The position numbers and the translations under genes are program-made. 64,000 nt of DNA from Phenylobacterium sp. (GTDB lineage: Bacteria > Pseudomonadota > Alphaproteobacteria > Caulobacterales > Caulobacteraceae), in NCBI GenBank assembly GCA_004799545.1, contig SSMU01000020.1, forward strand, positions 62,001 through 126,000. The letters run 5' to 3'. Under the pieces are notes generated by a model, which was not told the origin of the DNA, made no database searches, and saw nothing but the letters and a program-made list of their open reading frames with translations. Of the stretch, positions 1 through 9,023 are shown in pieces (within the stretch, counting starts at the first letter, position 1; each line of letters opens with the position of its first letter).

Positions 1-1
1 G

Positions 2-541
2 ATGGCGGCCTTCGTCCTCTTGGTGCTGGTCGAGCCCCGGGTCGCCGACGCCGTGGGCGGCTCCAACAGCCTGAAGCGGGTGCGCGGCTGGGCCGGGACC
101 GTGCGGCTGATCACCGATCGGGCCAAGGCGGAGGCGGACAACGGCCTCTCCACCATCGCGGTGAACGACCGCTTCCTCTACTACGCCCTGGCCTATTACG
201 GCCGCGCCTATTTCCGCGAGCCGAGCGCGCCGCCGCTGAGCTACTGGCTGCTGACCGGCAAGCCCGGCAACCAGGCGGAGAGCAGCGCGCCGCTCGACGC
301 CAGGCTGGGGACCCGCGTGCTGGGCGTCGCCCTCGACGGCGTCTACCGCAACCAGATGATGGCCGACTTCCAGCGGGTCGGCGGCCACGAGATCGACAGC
401 GTCCAGCTGGACGCCAAGCACCAACGGCGGCTCGACCTGTTCATCGGCCAGGGCTTCGCGCCGAAGCCGCGCGATCCGGTCACCGGCCTACCGCCCCGTC
501 CTCCGCCGCCGCCCGGCCTACCGCCGCAGCCGGAAGACTAG
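2..541 (+). CDS. Glycosyltransferase (ArnT/PMT-like, family 39), C-terminal part
   Basis: The reading frame is open from the window edge, so the N-terminus and most membrane helices are missing. The visible 179 residues start with what looks like the end of a hydrophobic helix. They continue as the soluble C-terminal part typical of alphaproteobacterial family 39 glycosyltransferases (AYYGR near residue 66, a PPLSYWLL stretch, then a GNQAE segment). The tail is a proline-rich low-complexity stretch. Such proteins transfer sugars from polyprenyl-phosphate donors at the periplasmic face. The stop TAG shares the palindrome CTAG with the stop of the convergent msrA. Family assignment is from remembered similarity; the substrate is unknown. 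Confidence 0.55.
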   Translation: MAAFVLLVLVEPRVADAVGGSNSLKRVRGWAGTVRLITDRAKAEADNGLSTIAVNDRFLYYALAYYGRAYFREPSAPPLSYWLLTGKPGNQAESSAPLDARLGTRVLGVALDGVYRNQMMADFQRVGGHEIDSVQLDAKHQRRLDLFIGQGFAPKPRDPVTGLPPRPPPPPGLPPQPED

Positions 542-1116
542 CGGCCGCCCCACACGGCCTTGAGCCGCGCGTCGCGACCGCAGCCGACCCGGTAGGCCAT
601 GTAGGCGGCGGGGTTCTTGCGCGCGTAGTCCTGGTGATAGGCCTCGCCCATCCAGAACTGGGCGGCCGGCCGGATCTCGGTGGCGACCGGCTGATGCAGG
701 GCCTTGGCGACCTGGGCCTTCACCGCGTCGGCGGCCTGGCGCTCGGCGGGATCGGCGACGAACACGGCGGTGCGGTAGGTCGGGCCCTGGTCACAGATCT
801 GGCCGCCGGGATCGGTCGGGTCGATGTGGTGGAAGAAGGCGTCGACCAGCTTCGGATAGGTGATCTTGGCCGGGTCGTAGGTGACCTTGATCGCCTCCAG
901 GTAGCCCTCGTGGTTGTCGTAGGTCGGATGTGGCTGGGTCCCGCCGGCGTAGCCCACCGCGACGCCGGTGACGCCGGGGGTGTGCTCGATGTCGTGCTCG
1001 GCCGACCAGAAGCAGCCGCCGGCGAACACCGCGGTCTTGAGGGCTGCGGCGGCGGGCGCGGCCTGGGCGGCGAAGATGGCGGCGGCGGCGGCCGCGGCGA
1101 GGAGGGGTTTGTTCAT
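538..1116 (-). CDS. msrA: Peptide methionine (S)-S-oxide reductase MsrA, exported form
   Basis: 192-residue protein that reduces S-methionine sulfoxide in proteins. The catalytic GCFW motif is clear (Cys35), followed by the GYAGG segment and a C-terminal Cys (VGCGRD) that could resolve the disulfide. Residues 1 to about 25 form an Ala-rich signal peptide, so the enzyme should act in the periplasm. I chose the ATG at 1116 because the longer open frame upstream is a shadow of bufC. The gene lies 32 bases after bufC on the same strand and is probably the last gene of the bufferin operon, at the position where a DoxX-like bufD is often found. Repair of oxidised periplasmic methionines under metal stress would fit the context. 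Confidence 0.9.
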   Translation of the reverse strand: MNKPLLAAAAAAAIFAAQAAPAAAALKTAVFAGGCFWSAEHDIEHTPGVTGVAVGYAGGTQPHPTYDNHEGYLEAIKVTYDPAKITYPKLVDAFFHHIDPTDPGGQICDQGPTYRTAVFVADPAERQAADAVKAQVAKALHQPVATEIRPAAQFWMGEAYHQDYARKNPAAYMAYRVGCGRDARLKAVWGGR

Positions 1117-1148
1117 GGGGGTGAGAGTTCCACTATCGAGGCTCGGAG

Positions 1149-1925
1149 TCACGGTACGAGCGCGGCGGCCGGGCGGACGCAGGCGAAGGCGCCCGCGGCG
1201 ATCAGGTCGGTGAAGGTCTGGCTGAGCGGCAGGCCGGGCTCGGCGAGCAGCGCCCGCTCGCCAGCGCCCGCGAGGCTCAGGCCCGCGCGGCAGGCCGACA
1301 GGAAGGCGTGGGCGCCGGGGCCGAGGACGCGGTGGGCGACCTCGAGACCGGGGCGCAGCAGGAGCAGGCCCTCCGGCCGGGCGGCGAGCTCGATCTCGGC
1401 CGGCGCATCGTCGGCCTGCAGGGCGCGCCACAGGCTGGGCGTGGCGTCGTCGAACCACAGCAGGGCCGTGGCCGGATGCAGCGCGGCGGCCGTGGTCGCA
1501 TAGGCCGCCGGCGCGAGGGCGGCGAAGGTCTCCGGCCCCAGCGGCGGCCGGTCGGCGGCGAACAGCACGTCGCGCCGCGCCCAGTCGATGCGGGCGAGCC
1601 CCGCCAGCCAAGGCAGGTCGGCGGCCGGCGGAAAGCTTGCGAGCCAGTCGGGGAATCCGGCGCCGTAGGTCATCAGGCTGGGCGAGGCCGGCGGATGTTG
1701 GCGCGAGAAGGCGATGGCCCCCGCGGCCATCCGCGCCGCGCCGAGCGCGCGGCGGACGGTGGGGAACTGGTCGGCCAGGGCCTCGGCGCAACCGCGGGCG
1801 ATGGTGTTGCGGTGGACGGCGAAGCGGGCCTCGGCCCCCTCCCCGTCGATCCAGGGGGCGAGCGGCGCGAGCTCGCCGGCCAGGGCGTCGCTAAAGGCCT
1901 CTTGGAAGCGGCTGAGCTCAGACAT
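1149..1925 (-). CDS. bufC: BufC-like protein (DUF2063/HvfC family), bufferin maturation partner
   Basis: 258-residue cytosolic protein with the N-terminal domain of the HvfC/BufC family, recognisable by the pattern RFAVHRNTIARG...EALADQFPTVRRALG at about residues 34-62. In characterised MNIO systems this protein is the recognition partner that brings the precursor peptide to the iron oxidase. Its start overlaps the end of bufB by 8 bases, suggesting translational coupling, and msrA follows. The C-terminal half is less conserved. The family assignment is secure from pattern plus context; the biochemical role is inferred from characterised bufferin systems. Confidence 0.85.
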   Translation of the reverse strand: MSELSRFQEAFSDALAGELAPLAPWIDGEGAEARFAVHRNTIARGCAEALADQFPTVRRALGAARMAAGAIAFSRQHPPASPSLMTYGAGFPDWLASFPPAADLPWLAGLARIDWARRDVLFAADRPPLGPETFAALAPAAYATTAAALHPATALLWFDDATPSLWRALQADDAPAEIELAARPEGLLLLRPGLEVAHRVLGPGAHAFLSACRAGLSLAGAGERALLAEPGLPLSQTFTDLIAAGAFACVRPAAALVP

Positions 1926-2754
1926 GCGCCGGCGTCCGCGTGAGCACTTGGTGCGCCCGGTCGCGTTCGGCGATCAGGGCGGCGAAGGGCGGCAGCTTGT
2001 CGTCGCGCTCGATCAGCGTCGGCCGCGGCCCGACGCGGGCGATCAGCCGCTCGTAGAGCCGCCAGACCGGCTCGGCCACCGGGGCGTCGTGGCTGTCGAT
2101 CAGCATGGCCTCGCCGAGGCCGGGGTCGGGCGCGTGGCCGGCCAGGTGGATCTCGCCGATGGCGTCGGCCGGCAGGGCGTCGAGATAGGCCTCGGCGCCG
2201 TAGCCGAGATTGCGGGCGCTGACGAAGGCGTTGTTCACGTCGACCAGCAGGCCGCAGGCGGCGCGGCGGACCAGCTCGGCCAGAAAGTCCGTCTCGGCCA
2301 TCTCGTGGCCCTTGAGCGGCAGGTAGAGGGCCGGGTTCTCCACCAGCACCTGGCGGCCGAGCGCGTCCTGCAGGCGCGCGACATTGCCCACGATCCGGTC
2401 GAGGGCTTCGCCGGTGCGCGGAAAGGGCAGCAGGTCGGGGGCGTAGACGCCGCGGCGCTGCGACCAGGCGAGATGCTCGGAGACCAGGGCCGGCTGGAAC
2501 CGCTCGACCAGGCGTGCCCAGGCGGCGAGGTGCGCCGCGTCCGGCGGCTCATCGGCGGCGAGTGACAGGCCGACGCCGTGCAGCGAGATCGGGAAGGCCG
2601 CGGCGACGGCCGCCAGCCCGGCCAGCCGCGGCCCGCCCTCGGCCATGTAGTTCTCGGCATGGACCTCGAACCAGAGACCCGGCGCGGAGGCCTGCAGGGC
2701 GTCGGCGAAATGCTGCGGCTTGAGGCTGACGCCGGCGGTCAGGCCGTGGGGCAT
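1918..2754 (-). CDS. bufB: Multinuclear non-heme iron oxidase BufB (MNIO, DUF692)
   Basis: 278-residue TIM-barrel protein of the MNIO family, which converts cysteines of a precursor peptide into thiooxazole-type heterocycles using a di- or tri-iron centre. Likely metal ligands fall in the expected order: SLHGVGLSLA, SEHLAWS, VENPALYL, LLVDVNNAF, EIHLAGH, IDSHDAP and LIERDDKLP. Length matches the family. The gene begins 13 bases after the bufA stop and overlaps bufC by 8 bases, so the three form a tight operon. The DUF2282-type precursor beside it makes the bufferin assignment more specific than a generic DUF692 call. Confidence 0.92.
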   Translation of the reverse strand: MPHGLTAGVSLKPQHFADALQASAPGLWFEVHAENYMAEGGPRLAGLAAVAAAFPISLHGVGLSLAADEPPDAAHLAAWARLVERFQPALVSEHLAWSQRRGVYAPDLLPFPRTGEALDRIVGNVARLQDALGRQVLVENPALYLPLKGHEMAETDFLAELVRRAACGLLVDVNNAFVSARNLGYGAEAYLDALPADAIGEIHLAGHAPDPGLGEAMLIDSHDAPVAEPVWRLYERLIARVGPRPTLIERDDKLPPFAALIAERDRAHQVLTRTPAHV

Positions 2755-2767
2755 GGCGCGCGGCGGA

Positions 2768-3058
2768 TCAGGCCTTGGGCTGGGGCGTCAGCGAGCCCAC
2801 GCCCTTGGGCGTCTTGATGGTGACGCAGGTCCCCTTCGCCACGGTCTTCCAGGCCTGGCCGTCGTAGTCGACCTTGGCGGTGCCGGCGCAGGAGGTTCCC
2901 GGCCCGGCCATGCAGTCGTTCTGGCCGGCCTTGGCGACGCCGTAGCACTTCTCCTTCGCGCCCCCGCCGTCGGCGGCCATCTTCTCGGCCGCGGAGGCCG
3001 CGCCCCCGATCAGGGCGAGCACGGCGGCGGCCGCGACCGTGGACTGGGTCTTGTTCAT
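2768..3058 (-). CDS. bufA: Bufferin precursor BufA1 (DUF2282 family)
   Basis: 96-residue secreted peptide precursor. Residues 1 to about 24 are a Sec signal peptide (hydrophobic core [11 protein letters not shown], cleavage near ASAA). The mature part carries four cysteines (38, 49, 57, 78) in the family pattern [15 protein letters not shown]...GTSCAG...GTC. In related bufferins the central cysteines are turned into 5-thiooxazole by BufB/BufC and the peptide sequesters copper in the periplasm. A strong ribosome-binding site (GAGGAG) stands before the ATG. The gene is first in the operon. No consensus ECF promoter could be recognised in the short upstream region; no function has been tested here. 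Confidence 0.9.
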   Translation of the reverse strand: MNKTQSTVAAAAVLALIGGAASAAEKMAADGGGAKEKCYGVAKAGQNDCMAGPGTSCAGTAKVDYDGQAWKTVAKGTCVTIKTPKGVGSLTPQPKA

Positions 3059-3118
3059 CCGGGGCTCCTCAGGCGTCAGCCGTCCATATACCCACGTATT
3101 TGGGCGATTTCGCGCCCG

Positions 3119-3772
3119 TCAGGCCGCGAGCGCGCCGGCGACCTCGAAGGCGGGCTCGGTCTTGGCCCTCACCTCATCCAGGGTGACGCCCGGCGCCAGC
3201 TCCAGGAGGCTGAGCGGCGACTTGCCCCGGTTCACCTCGAAGACCCCGAGGTCGGTGACCACCAGATCGACCACGCCCTGGCCGGTGAGCGGCAGGGAGC
3301 AGGCCTTGACCAGCTTCGGTGCGCCGGTCTTCTCGGTATGCTCCATGACCACCACCACCCGCTTGACGCCGGCCACCAGGTCCATGGCGCCGCCCATGCC
3401 CTTGACCATCTTGCCGGGCACCATCCAGTTGGCCAGGTCGCCGTTCGCCGCCACCTGCATGGCCCCCAGGATCGAGAGATCGATGTGGCCGCCGCGGATC
3501 ATCGCGAAACTGTCGGCCGAGCTGAAATAGGACGATGAAGGCAGCTTGGTGATGGTCTGCTTGCCGGCATTGATCAGGTCCGGGTCGGCCTCCCCCTCAT
3601 AGGGGAAGGGCCCCATGCCCAGCATGCCGTTCTCGCTCTGCAGGGTCACATGGACGCCGGGCGGGATGTAGTTGGCCACCAGGGTCGGGATGCCGATGCC
3701 GAGGTTGACGTAGAAGCCGTCGCGCAGCTCGGTGGCCGCGCGGGCCGCCATCTGGTCACGGGTCCAGGGCAT
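3119..3772 (-). CDS. scoB: 3-oxoacid CoA-transferase subunit B
   Basis: 217-residue beta subunit of succinyl-CoA:3-oxoacid CoA-transferase, which moves CoA from succinyl-CoA to acetoacetate in ketone body and short-chain acid catabolism. The catalytic glutamate is in the SENG motif (Glu47), followed by the GMLGMGP segment. Other family marks are the [10 protein letters not shown] region and the VTDLGVFEV segment. The ATG follows immediately after the stop codon of the A subunit gene (zero intergenic bases), so the two are translated as a pair. Cytosolic. Confidence 0.93.
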   Translation of the reverse strand: MPWTRDQMAARAATELRDGFYVNLGIGIPTLVANYIPPGVHVTLQSENGMLGMGPFPYEGEADPDLINAGKQTITKLPSSSYFSSADSFAMIRGGHIDLSILGAMQVAANGDLANWMVPGKMVKGMGGAMDLVAGVKRVVVVMEHTEKTGAPKLVKACSLPLTGQGVVDLVVTDLGVFEVNRGKSPLSLLELAPGVTLDEVRAKTEPAFEVAGALAA

Positions 3773-4483
3773 CTAGGCTTCCTCGCGCTGGCGGACGGTC
3801 ATCTGCTCGATGCGCTTCTCGAAGGCGGGGCCTTGCAGGATGCGGTCGACGTAGATGCCCGGCGTGTGGATGTTGTCGGCGTCCAGCTGGCCGGTCTCCA
3901 CCAGCTGCTCGACCTCGGCGATGGTGACCTTGCCGGCGGTGGCCATCATCGGATTGAAGTTCCGCGCGGTCATCCGGTAGACGAGGTTGCCCTCGTGGTC
4001 GCCCTTCCAGGCCTTGACGATGGCCAGGTCGGCGGTCAGGCCGCGCTCCATCACATAGGTCTCGCCGTCGAACTCGCGGACCTCCTTGCCCTCGGCGACC
4101 AGGGTGCCGACGCCGGTGCGGGTGTAGAAGGCCGGGATGCCGGCGCCGCCGGCCCGGATGCGCTCGGCCAGCGTGCCCTGCGGATTGAACTCCAGCTCCA
4201 GCTTGCCGGAGAGGTAGAGCTCGGCGAACAGCTTGTTCTCGCCGACGTAGCTGGAGATCATCTTCTTGATCTGGCCGCCGGCCAGCAGGATGCCCAGCCC
4301 GAAGTCGTCGACCCCGCAGTTGTTGGAGACCACCGTCAGGTCCTTGACCCCGGAGGCGCGGATCGCCGCGATCAGGTTCTCCGGGATGCCGCAGAGGCCG
4401 AAGCCGCCGGCCATGATTGTCATGCCGTCGAAGAGCACGCCGGCCAGGGCGTCTCCCGCGGACTTCTGCACCTTATTCGCCAT
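3773..4483 (-). CDS. scoA: 3-oxoacid CoA-transferase subunit A
   Basis: 236-residue alpha subunit pairing with scoB. The glycine-rich CoA-binding region ([19 protein letters not shown], about residues 19-37) and the [13 protein letters not shown] segment are typical. The open frame extends 41 codons further upstream, but that extension is basic, lacks family similarity and overlaps the divergent oxygenase gene, so I chose the ATG at 4483 that opens with MANKVQKSA. The gene is transcribed divergently from the 2OG-Fe(II) oxygenase at 4612, leaving about 128 bases for both promoters. Confidence 0.93.
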   Translation of the reverse strand: MANKVQKSAGDALAGVLFDGMTIMAGGFGLCGIPENLIAAIRASGVKDLTVVSNNCGVDDFGLGILLAGGQIKKMISSYVGENKLFAELYLSGKLELEFNPQGTLAERIRAGGAGIPAFYTRTGVGTLVAEGKEVREFDGETYVMERGLTADLAIVKAWKGDHEGNLVYRMTARNFNPMMATAGKVTIAEVEQLVETGQLDADNIHTPGIYVDRILQGPAFEKRIEQMTVRQREEA

Positions 4484-4611
4484 GCGGCGGGTCTTAGCGC
4501 CCGGACCGCGGTTTGAGAACGGGGCTTGCGCGAAAAGCACGCGGGGACGGCGCCGCCGCCTTGTTTTGCAGCGATTTGAGGGCTGGCGGCTGCCGGTGTA
4601 GGACATTGGCC

Positions 4612-5565
4612 ATGAGCCAAGCCCACGCCCTCCCGCGCAGCATCGCGCCCGTGTCGTTCCGCGAGTTCAGCCGCGACTTCGAAGGATTCTCCAAGGACCT
4701 CGGCGACTCGTTCGCCCGCTACGGCTTCGCGGTGATCTCCGACCACGGCATCCCGGACCAGAAGATCGAGGCGGCGATCGGCGCGGCCAAGCGGTTCTTC
4801 GCCTTATCCGAGGCGGCCAAGCTGAAGTACAAGCTGCCGGTCTCGGGCCAGCGCGGCTACACCCCGTTCGGCGTCGAGACCGCCAAGGGCGAGACCCACT
4901 ACGACCTCAAGGAATTCTGGCACGTGGGTCGCGAGCTGCCGCCCGGCCACCGCTACCGCGACCACATGCCCGACAACGTCTGGCCCGACGCCGACATCAC
5001 CGAGTTCCGCGCCGAGCTGGGCTGGCTCTACGGCGCCCTCGACGCCATGGGGCTGAAGGTGCTGGAGGCGATCGCCGCCTGGCTGGGCCTCGAGCGCCAC
5101 TTCTTCGAGCCGACGGTGAGCGAGGGCAACTCGATCCTGCGCCTCTTGCACTATCCGCCGGTGCCCAAGGACGGGCCGCACATCCGCGCCGCGGCGCACG
5201 AGGACATCAACGTCATCACCTTGTTGCTCGGCGCCGAGGAGGCCGGGCTGGAGGTCAAGGAGAAGGACGGCAGCTGGCTGCCGATCAATCCGCCGGCCGG
5301 CTCGCTGGTCTGCAACATCGGCGACATGCTGCAGCGGCTGACCAACGACAAGCTGCCCTCGACCACCCACCGGGTGGTCAATCCGGCCCCGGAGCGGCGC
5401 GGCTTCCCCCGTTACTCCACGCCCTTCTTCCTGCACTTCAATTCCGACTACCGGATCGAGACCCTGCCCAACTGCGTGGACGCGGGCCATCCCGACCGCT
5501 ACCCGACCCCGATCACGGCGGACGACTACCTCCAGGAGCGGCTGCGGGAGATCAAGCTGGCCTAG
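4612..5565 (+). CDS. 2-oxoglutarate/Fe(II) oxygenase, isopenicillin N synthase-like
   Basis: 317-residue cytosolic oxygenase of the isopenicillin N synthase-like family. The jelly-roll iron triad is visible: His196-x-Asp198 (AHEDIN) and His253 (TTHRVVN), with the 2-oxoglutarate or substrate-binding Arg267-x-Ser269 (RYST). The N-terminal DIOX_N part is also present ([16 protein letters not shown]). The ATG at 4612 was preferred to an upstream in-frame start at 4513 because the extension overlaps the scoA promoter region and has no family similarity. Substrate unknown; bacterial relatives act on small molecules and are not antibiotic synthases as a rule. Confidence 0.85.
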   Translation: MSQAHALPRSIAPVSFREFSRDFEGFSKDLGDSFARYGFAVISDHGIPDQKIEAAIGAAKRFFALSEAAKLKYKLPVSGQRGYTPFGVETAKGETHYDLKEFWHVGRELPPGHRYRDHMPDNVWPDADITEFRAELGWLYGALDAMGLKVLEAIAAWLGLERHFFEPTVSEGNSILRLLHYPPVPKDGPHIRAAAHEDINVITLLLGAEEAGLEVKEKDGSWLPINPPAGSLVCNIGDMLQRLTNDKLPSTTHRVVNPAPERRGFPRYSTPFFLHFNSDYRIETLPNCVDAGHPDRYPTPITADDYLQERLREIKLA

Positions 5566-5600
5566 AAAACCCCCGCCGCTGTGCGGAGGAGGTGGGCGGC

Positions 5601-6224
5601 CTAGCTGTCGTCTTCGAGGCTCTGCAGCGCCTCGGGCCCGCCGACATCGACGCCGAGGTCTGTGATCAGGCCGTTCTCGATCGAGTAGACCCAGCCGTGG
5701 ACGCAGATCGACTGGCCGCGGGCCCAGGCGTCCTGGACGAAGACGTCGGAGGCGACGTTGCGTACCTGGCGGATGACGTTGAGCTCGCAGAGCCGGTCGA
5801 GGCGCGCGCGCTGGTCGGGCATGGCGTCGAGCTCGTGGCGGTGCTCCTGGTGCACCTCGCGGATCGGGTGCAGCCAGTGGTCGACCAGGCCGCGCCGCTG
5901 GCCGTCGACCGCCGCGGCGATGCCGCCGCAACCGTAGTGGCCGACCACCAGGATGTGCTTCACCTTGATCACATCGACGGCGAACTGCAGCACCGAGAGG
6001 TAGTTGGCGTCCTGCGGCGGGGCGAGGTTGGCGACGTTGCGGTGGACGAACATCTCACCGGGATCGAGGCCGACGATCTCGTTGGCCGGCACCCGGCTGT
6101 CGGAACAGCCGATCCAGAAATATTGCGGGGCCTGCTGGCCCACCAGCCGCTTGAAGAAGCCCGGGTCGCCGGCCGTCTTGCGCGCCGCCCAGTCCCGGTT
6201 GTTGGCCTTCAGATCATCGAGCAT
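5601..6224 (-). CDS. can: Beta-class carbonic anhydrase
   Basis: 207-residue enzyme interconverting CO2 and bicarbonate. Zinc ligands and the Asp-Arg dyad are visible: Cys40-x-Asp42-Ser-Arg44 (GCSDSR), then His96-x-x-Cys99 (HYGCGG). Length and the FFKRLVGQQAPQYFWIGC block match the Can/CynT type. No signal peptide, so cytosolic. It is convergent with the upstream oxygenase; the short gap (5566-5600) holds a small GC-rich dyad that could serve as a terminator. Confidence 0.94.
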   Translation of the reverse strand: MLDDLKANNRDWAARKTAGDPGFFKRLVGQQAPQYFWIGCSDSRVPANEIVGLDPGEMFVHRNVANLAPPQDANYLSVLQFAVDVIKVKHILVVGHYGCGGIAAAVDGQRRGLVDHWLHPIREVHQEHRHELDAMPDQRARLDRLCELNVIRQVRNVASDVFVQDAWARGQSICVHGWVYSIENGLITDLGVDVGGPEALQSLEDDS

Positions 6225-6264
6225 GGCCGCGCTCTAGAGCCCCGGCCGCGCCGCCACAACCCCC

Positions 6265-6909
6265 TCAGAGCGGTTTCGCGTCGGGTTGCTTGTTGGGATG
6301 CGCCGCCTGGAAGGCGGGATGCTCGGCCGCCCGCTCCGCCACCGCCCGGATCGCCGGATAGGGATCGAGGTCCACCTCGAAGCGGCCAGCCGAATAGACC
6401 TGCGGGATCAGGCAGCAGTCGGCGAGGGTCGGCGTCGCGCCGAAGGCGAAGCCCCGGCCGTGGCGGGCGATCATCGGCTCCAGGGTGTCGAAGCCGTCCC
6501 GGATCCAGCGCTGGCTCCAGGCCTTGATCCCCTCCGGATCGACGCCGCGCTTGTGCAGCTCGCGCCCGACGCGGGTGTTGTTCAGCGGGTGGATGTCGCA
6601 GGCGACGATCAGCGCCATGGCGCGCACCGCGGCGCGGTCCAGCGGCGCCTTGGGCAGGATGGCGGGCTCGGGCCTAGTCTCCTCCAGCCACTCGAGGATC
6701 GCCAGGCTCTGGGTCAGGACGTGGCCGTCGCCGATGTCCAGCGCCGGCGTCAGGCCCTGCGGATTGACCGCCCGATAGGCGGGCTCCCGCTGCTCGCCGG
6801 CGATCAGGTCGATGGGCGCGTAGTCGTAGGTGACGCCCTTCAGCGCCAGGCCGATGCGCAAGCGATAGGGGGCGGTGGCGCGCCAGGCGGAATAGAGGGT
6901 CCAGCTCAT
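6265..6909 (-). CDS. maiA: Maleylacetoacetate/maleylpyruvate isomerase (zeta-class GST)
   Basis: 214-residue glutathione S-transferase fold protein. The N-terminal thioredoxin-like domain has the zeta-class block YSAWRATAPYRLRIGLALKG and the NPQGLTPAL segment; the helical C-terminal domain contains CDIHPLNNTRV, which is characteristic of this enzyme. It performs glutathione-dependent cis-trans isomerisation in tyrosine/homogentisate or gentisate breakdown. The start ATG overlaps the stop of the upstream hydrolase gene by the ATGA arrangement, so the two are coupled. The open frame continues upstream but only as a shadow of that hydrolase. Confidence 0.88.
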   Translation of the reverse strand: MSWTLYSAWRATAPYRLRIGLALKGVTYDYAPIDLIAGEQREPAYRAVNPQGLTPALDIGDGHVLTQSLAILEWLEETRPEPAILPKAPLDRAAVRAMALIVACDIHPLNNTRVGRELHKRGVDPEGIKAWSQRWIRDGFDTLEPMIARHGRGFAFGATPTLADCCLIPQVYSAGRFEVDLDPYPAIRAVAERAAEHPAFQAAHPNKQPDAKPL

Positions 6910-7601
6910 CAGACGATCCGGAAGGCGAGTTCGCCCACCCCCTCGACGCCCCCCTTGACCTGGTCGCCGCGGACCATCGGGCCGACGCCTTCCGGCGTGC
7001 CGGTGAAGATCAGGTCGCCGGGCGCCAGGCGCCACAGCTTGGAGGCCTCGGAGATGATCTCGGCGGTCGCCCAGATCATGTCGGCGACCACCGCGTCCTG
7101 CCGGACCTCGCCGTTGACCGAGAGCCAGATGCGGCCCTGCGGCGGCGCGCCGGTCCAGGGGCGGATGGGCGAGCTCGGCGCCGACTGGTCGAAGCCCTTG
7201 GCGGCCTCCCAGGGCTGGCCCTTGTCGCGGGCGGCGGCCTGCAGGTCGCGGCGGGTGATGTCGACGCCGACGGCGTAGCCGTAGACGAGGGCCAGCGCCT
7301 TCTCCGGCGTGAGGTCCGCGCCGCCGGCCTTCAGCGCCACCACCAGCTCGATCTCGTGGTGCAGGTTGGCGGTCTTCTGGGGATAGGCGACGTCGCGGCC
7401 CGGCTCGACCAGGGCGTCGGCGGGCTTGGAGAAGAAGAACGGCGGATCGCGGTCGTCGCCGCCCATCTCGCGCCGGTGGGCGGCGTAGTTGCGGCCGACG
7501 CAGAGGATGCGGCGGACCGGGAAGCGGCCGGATTGCCCCTCGACGGGGGCGCTGACCTGCACGGGCGGATCGATGACGAACGATGCATTTTGGGCGCTCA
7601 T
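6909..7601 (-). CDS. Fumarylacetoacetate hydrolase-family protein (fumarylpyruvate hydrolase-like)
   Basis: 230-residue hydrolase that would cleave the product of the adjacent isomerase into fumarate plus pyruvate or acetoacetate. Family features: ILCVGRNYAAHRREMG, metal-binding acidic residues in HHEIELVVAL, the GYAVGVDITRRDLQ block, and GDLIFTGTPEGVGPM near the C-terminus. The short single-domain form without the FAH N-terminal SH3 domain points to the YcgM/NagK-like group and thus perhaps to gentisate rather than homogentisate degradation. The ATG at 7601 was chosen; the in-frame upstream start at 7628 overlaps the divergent gene's leader. Confidence 0.85.
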   Translation of the reverse strand: MSAQNASFVIDPPVQVSAPVEGQSGRFPVRRILCVGRNYAAHRREMGGDDRDPPFFFSKPADALVEPGRDVAYPQKTANLHHEIELVVALKAGGADLTPEKALALVYGYAVGVDITRRDLQAAARDKGQPWEAAKGFDQSAPSSPIRPWTGAPPQGRIWLSVNGEVRQDAVVADMIWATAEIISEASKLWRLAPGDLIFTGTPEGVGPMVRGDQVKGGVEGVGELAFRIV

Positions 7602-7660
7602 GGCGAAGCGACTTAGACCCGCGGCCACGCTATGGGAAGCCGACGCCGGAGACGCCCTGG

Positions 7661-8875
7661 ATGACAGACGACGCCAAGACTACCGACGGCCCGCTGGCGG
7701 GCCTGCGGGTCATCGAGATGGGCACCCTGATCGCCGGCCCGTTCTGCGGCCAGATCCTCGGCGACTTCGGGGCCGAGGTGATCAAGATCGAGGATCCCAA
7801 GGCGGGCGATCCGATGCGCCAGTGGGGCCGCAGCCTGCCCAAGGGCCTGTCGCCCTGGTGGCCGGTGATCGGGCGCAACAAGAAGTCGGTGGGCCTCGAC
7901 CTGCGCCAGCCCGAGGGCCAGAGGCTCGCGCGGACCCTGATCGGCGGCGCCGACGTGGTGGTGGAGAACTTCCGCCCCGGGGCGATGGAGAAATGGGGCC
8001 TTTCGTACGAGAGCCTGGCCGCCGAGAATCCCAGGCTGGTCATGGCCCGGGTCTCCGGCTTCGGCCAGACCGGACCCTATTCGCAGCGGGCCGGCTACGG
8101 GTTGATCGGCGAGGCCATGGGCGGCCTGCGCTACGTCACCGGCGAGCCGGACCGGCCGCCGGCCCGGGCCGGCATCTCGATCGGCGACAGCCTGGCGGCC
8201 ATGCACGCGGTGATGGGCGTCCTGATGGCCCTGCACCACCGGGAGAAGACCGGCCGCGGCCAGGTGATCGACGCGGCCCTGTTCGAGAGCGTGCTGGCGG
8301 TGATGGAGAACCTGGTCACCGAATACGACCTGACCGGCTATGTCCGCGAGCGCTCGGGATCGGTCCTGCCGGGCATCGCGCCGTCCAACGCCTACCCCTG
8401 CGCCGGCGGCGAGCTGATCCTGATCGGCGGCAACGGCGACACCGTCTATGCGCGGCTGACCGAGGCCATGGGCCGACCCGAGCTGAAGACCGATCCGCGG
8501 TTCGTCGACCACGCCGCGCGCGGCGGGAATCAGGCCGAGCTGGATGGGATCATCGCCGCCTGGACCGGCGAACGGACGCTGGATGAGCTGCTGGCCCTGC
8601 TGGAGGCCAAGGGCGTGCCGGCCAGCCGGGTGTTCCGGGCGCCGGACATGCTGGAGGACGCCCAGTACCGCGCCCGCGAGGCGATCGTCGAGGTGGCCCA
8701 CCCGGTGTTCGGGGCGCTGAAGATGCAGAACGCCTTCCCGAAGCTGTCGGAGACGCCGGGCCGGGTACGCTGGCCGGGGCCGGCGCTAGGTGAGCACACC
8801 GATGAGGTTCTGCAGGCCCTGGCCGGCTGCTCGCCGATCGACCTCGCCGACCTGAAGGCCAAGGGCGTCATCTGA
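7661..8875 (+). CDS. CaiB/BaiF family (class III) CoA-transferase
   Basis: 404-residue enzyme transferring CoA between carboxylic acids through a covalent aspartyl-CoA intermediate. The catalytic Asp is Asp176 (ISIGDSLAAMH). Other family blocks: LAGLRVIEMGTLIAGPFCGQ at the N-terminus, FGAEVIKIEDP, VENFRPGAMEKWG and VSGFGQTGPYS. Cytosolic; substrate cannot be read from sequence. It is divergent from the hydrolase/isomerase pair with about 59 bases between starts, so joint regulation of an aromatic or acid degradation function is possible but unproven. Confidence 0.9.
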   Translation: MTDDAKTTDGPLAGLRVIEMGTLIAGPFCGQILGDFGAEVIKIEDPKAGDPMRQWGRSLPKGLSPWWPVIGRNKKSVGLDLRQPEGQRLARTLIGGADVVVENFRPGAMEKWGLSYESLAAENPRLVMARVSGFGQTGPYSQRAGYGLIGEAMGGLRYVTGEPDRPPARAGISIGDSLAAMHAVMGVLMALHHREKTGRGQVIDAALFESVLAVMENLVTEYDLTGYVRERSGSVLPGIAPSNAYPCAGGELILIGGNGDTVYARLTEAMGRPELKTDPRFVDHAARGGNQAELDGIIAAWTGERTLDELLALLEAKGVPASRVFRAPDMLEDAQYRAREAIVEVAHPVFGALKMQNAFPKLSETPGRVRWPGPALGEHTDEVLQALAGCSPIDLADLKAKGVI

Positions 8876-9023
8876 GACGCGCCGGCAAATTGGTATGGAG
8901 GCAGGGTCGCTTGATCCGGGCGAAGTCCCGTAGCCGCCGGTCCGGCTCCTGCGACACGCCGCAGGTCCCCCATGACCTTTAATCTACGGCGGCGCTTGCG
9001 CCCCGGCGAGGCGGCGCAGTGTC

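Noticed and set aside
634..1503. Plus-strand frame of 289 codons over msrA and bufC
   Set aside because: Shadow of two clearly homologous minus-strand genes; no family pattern of its own.
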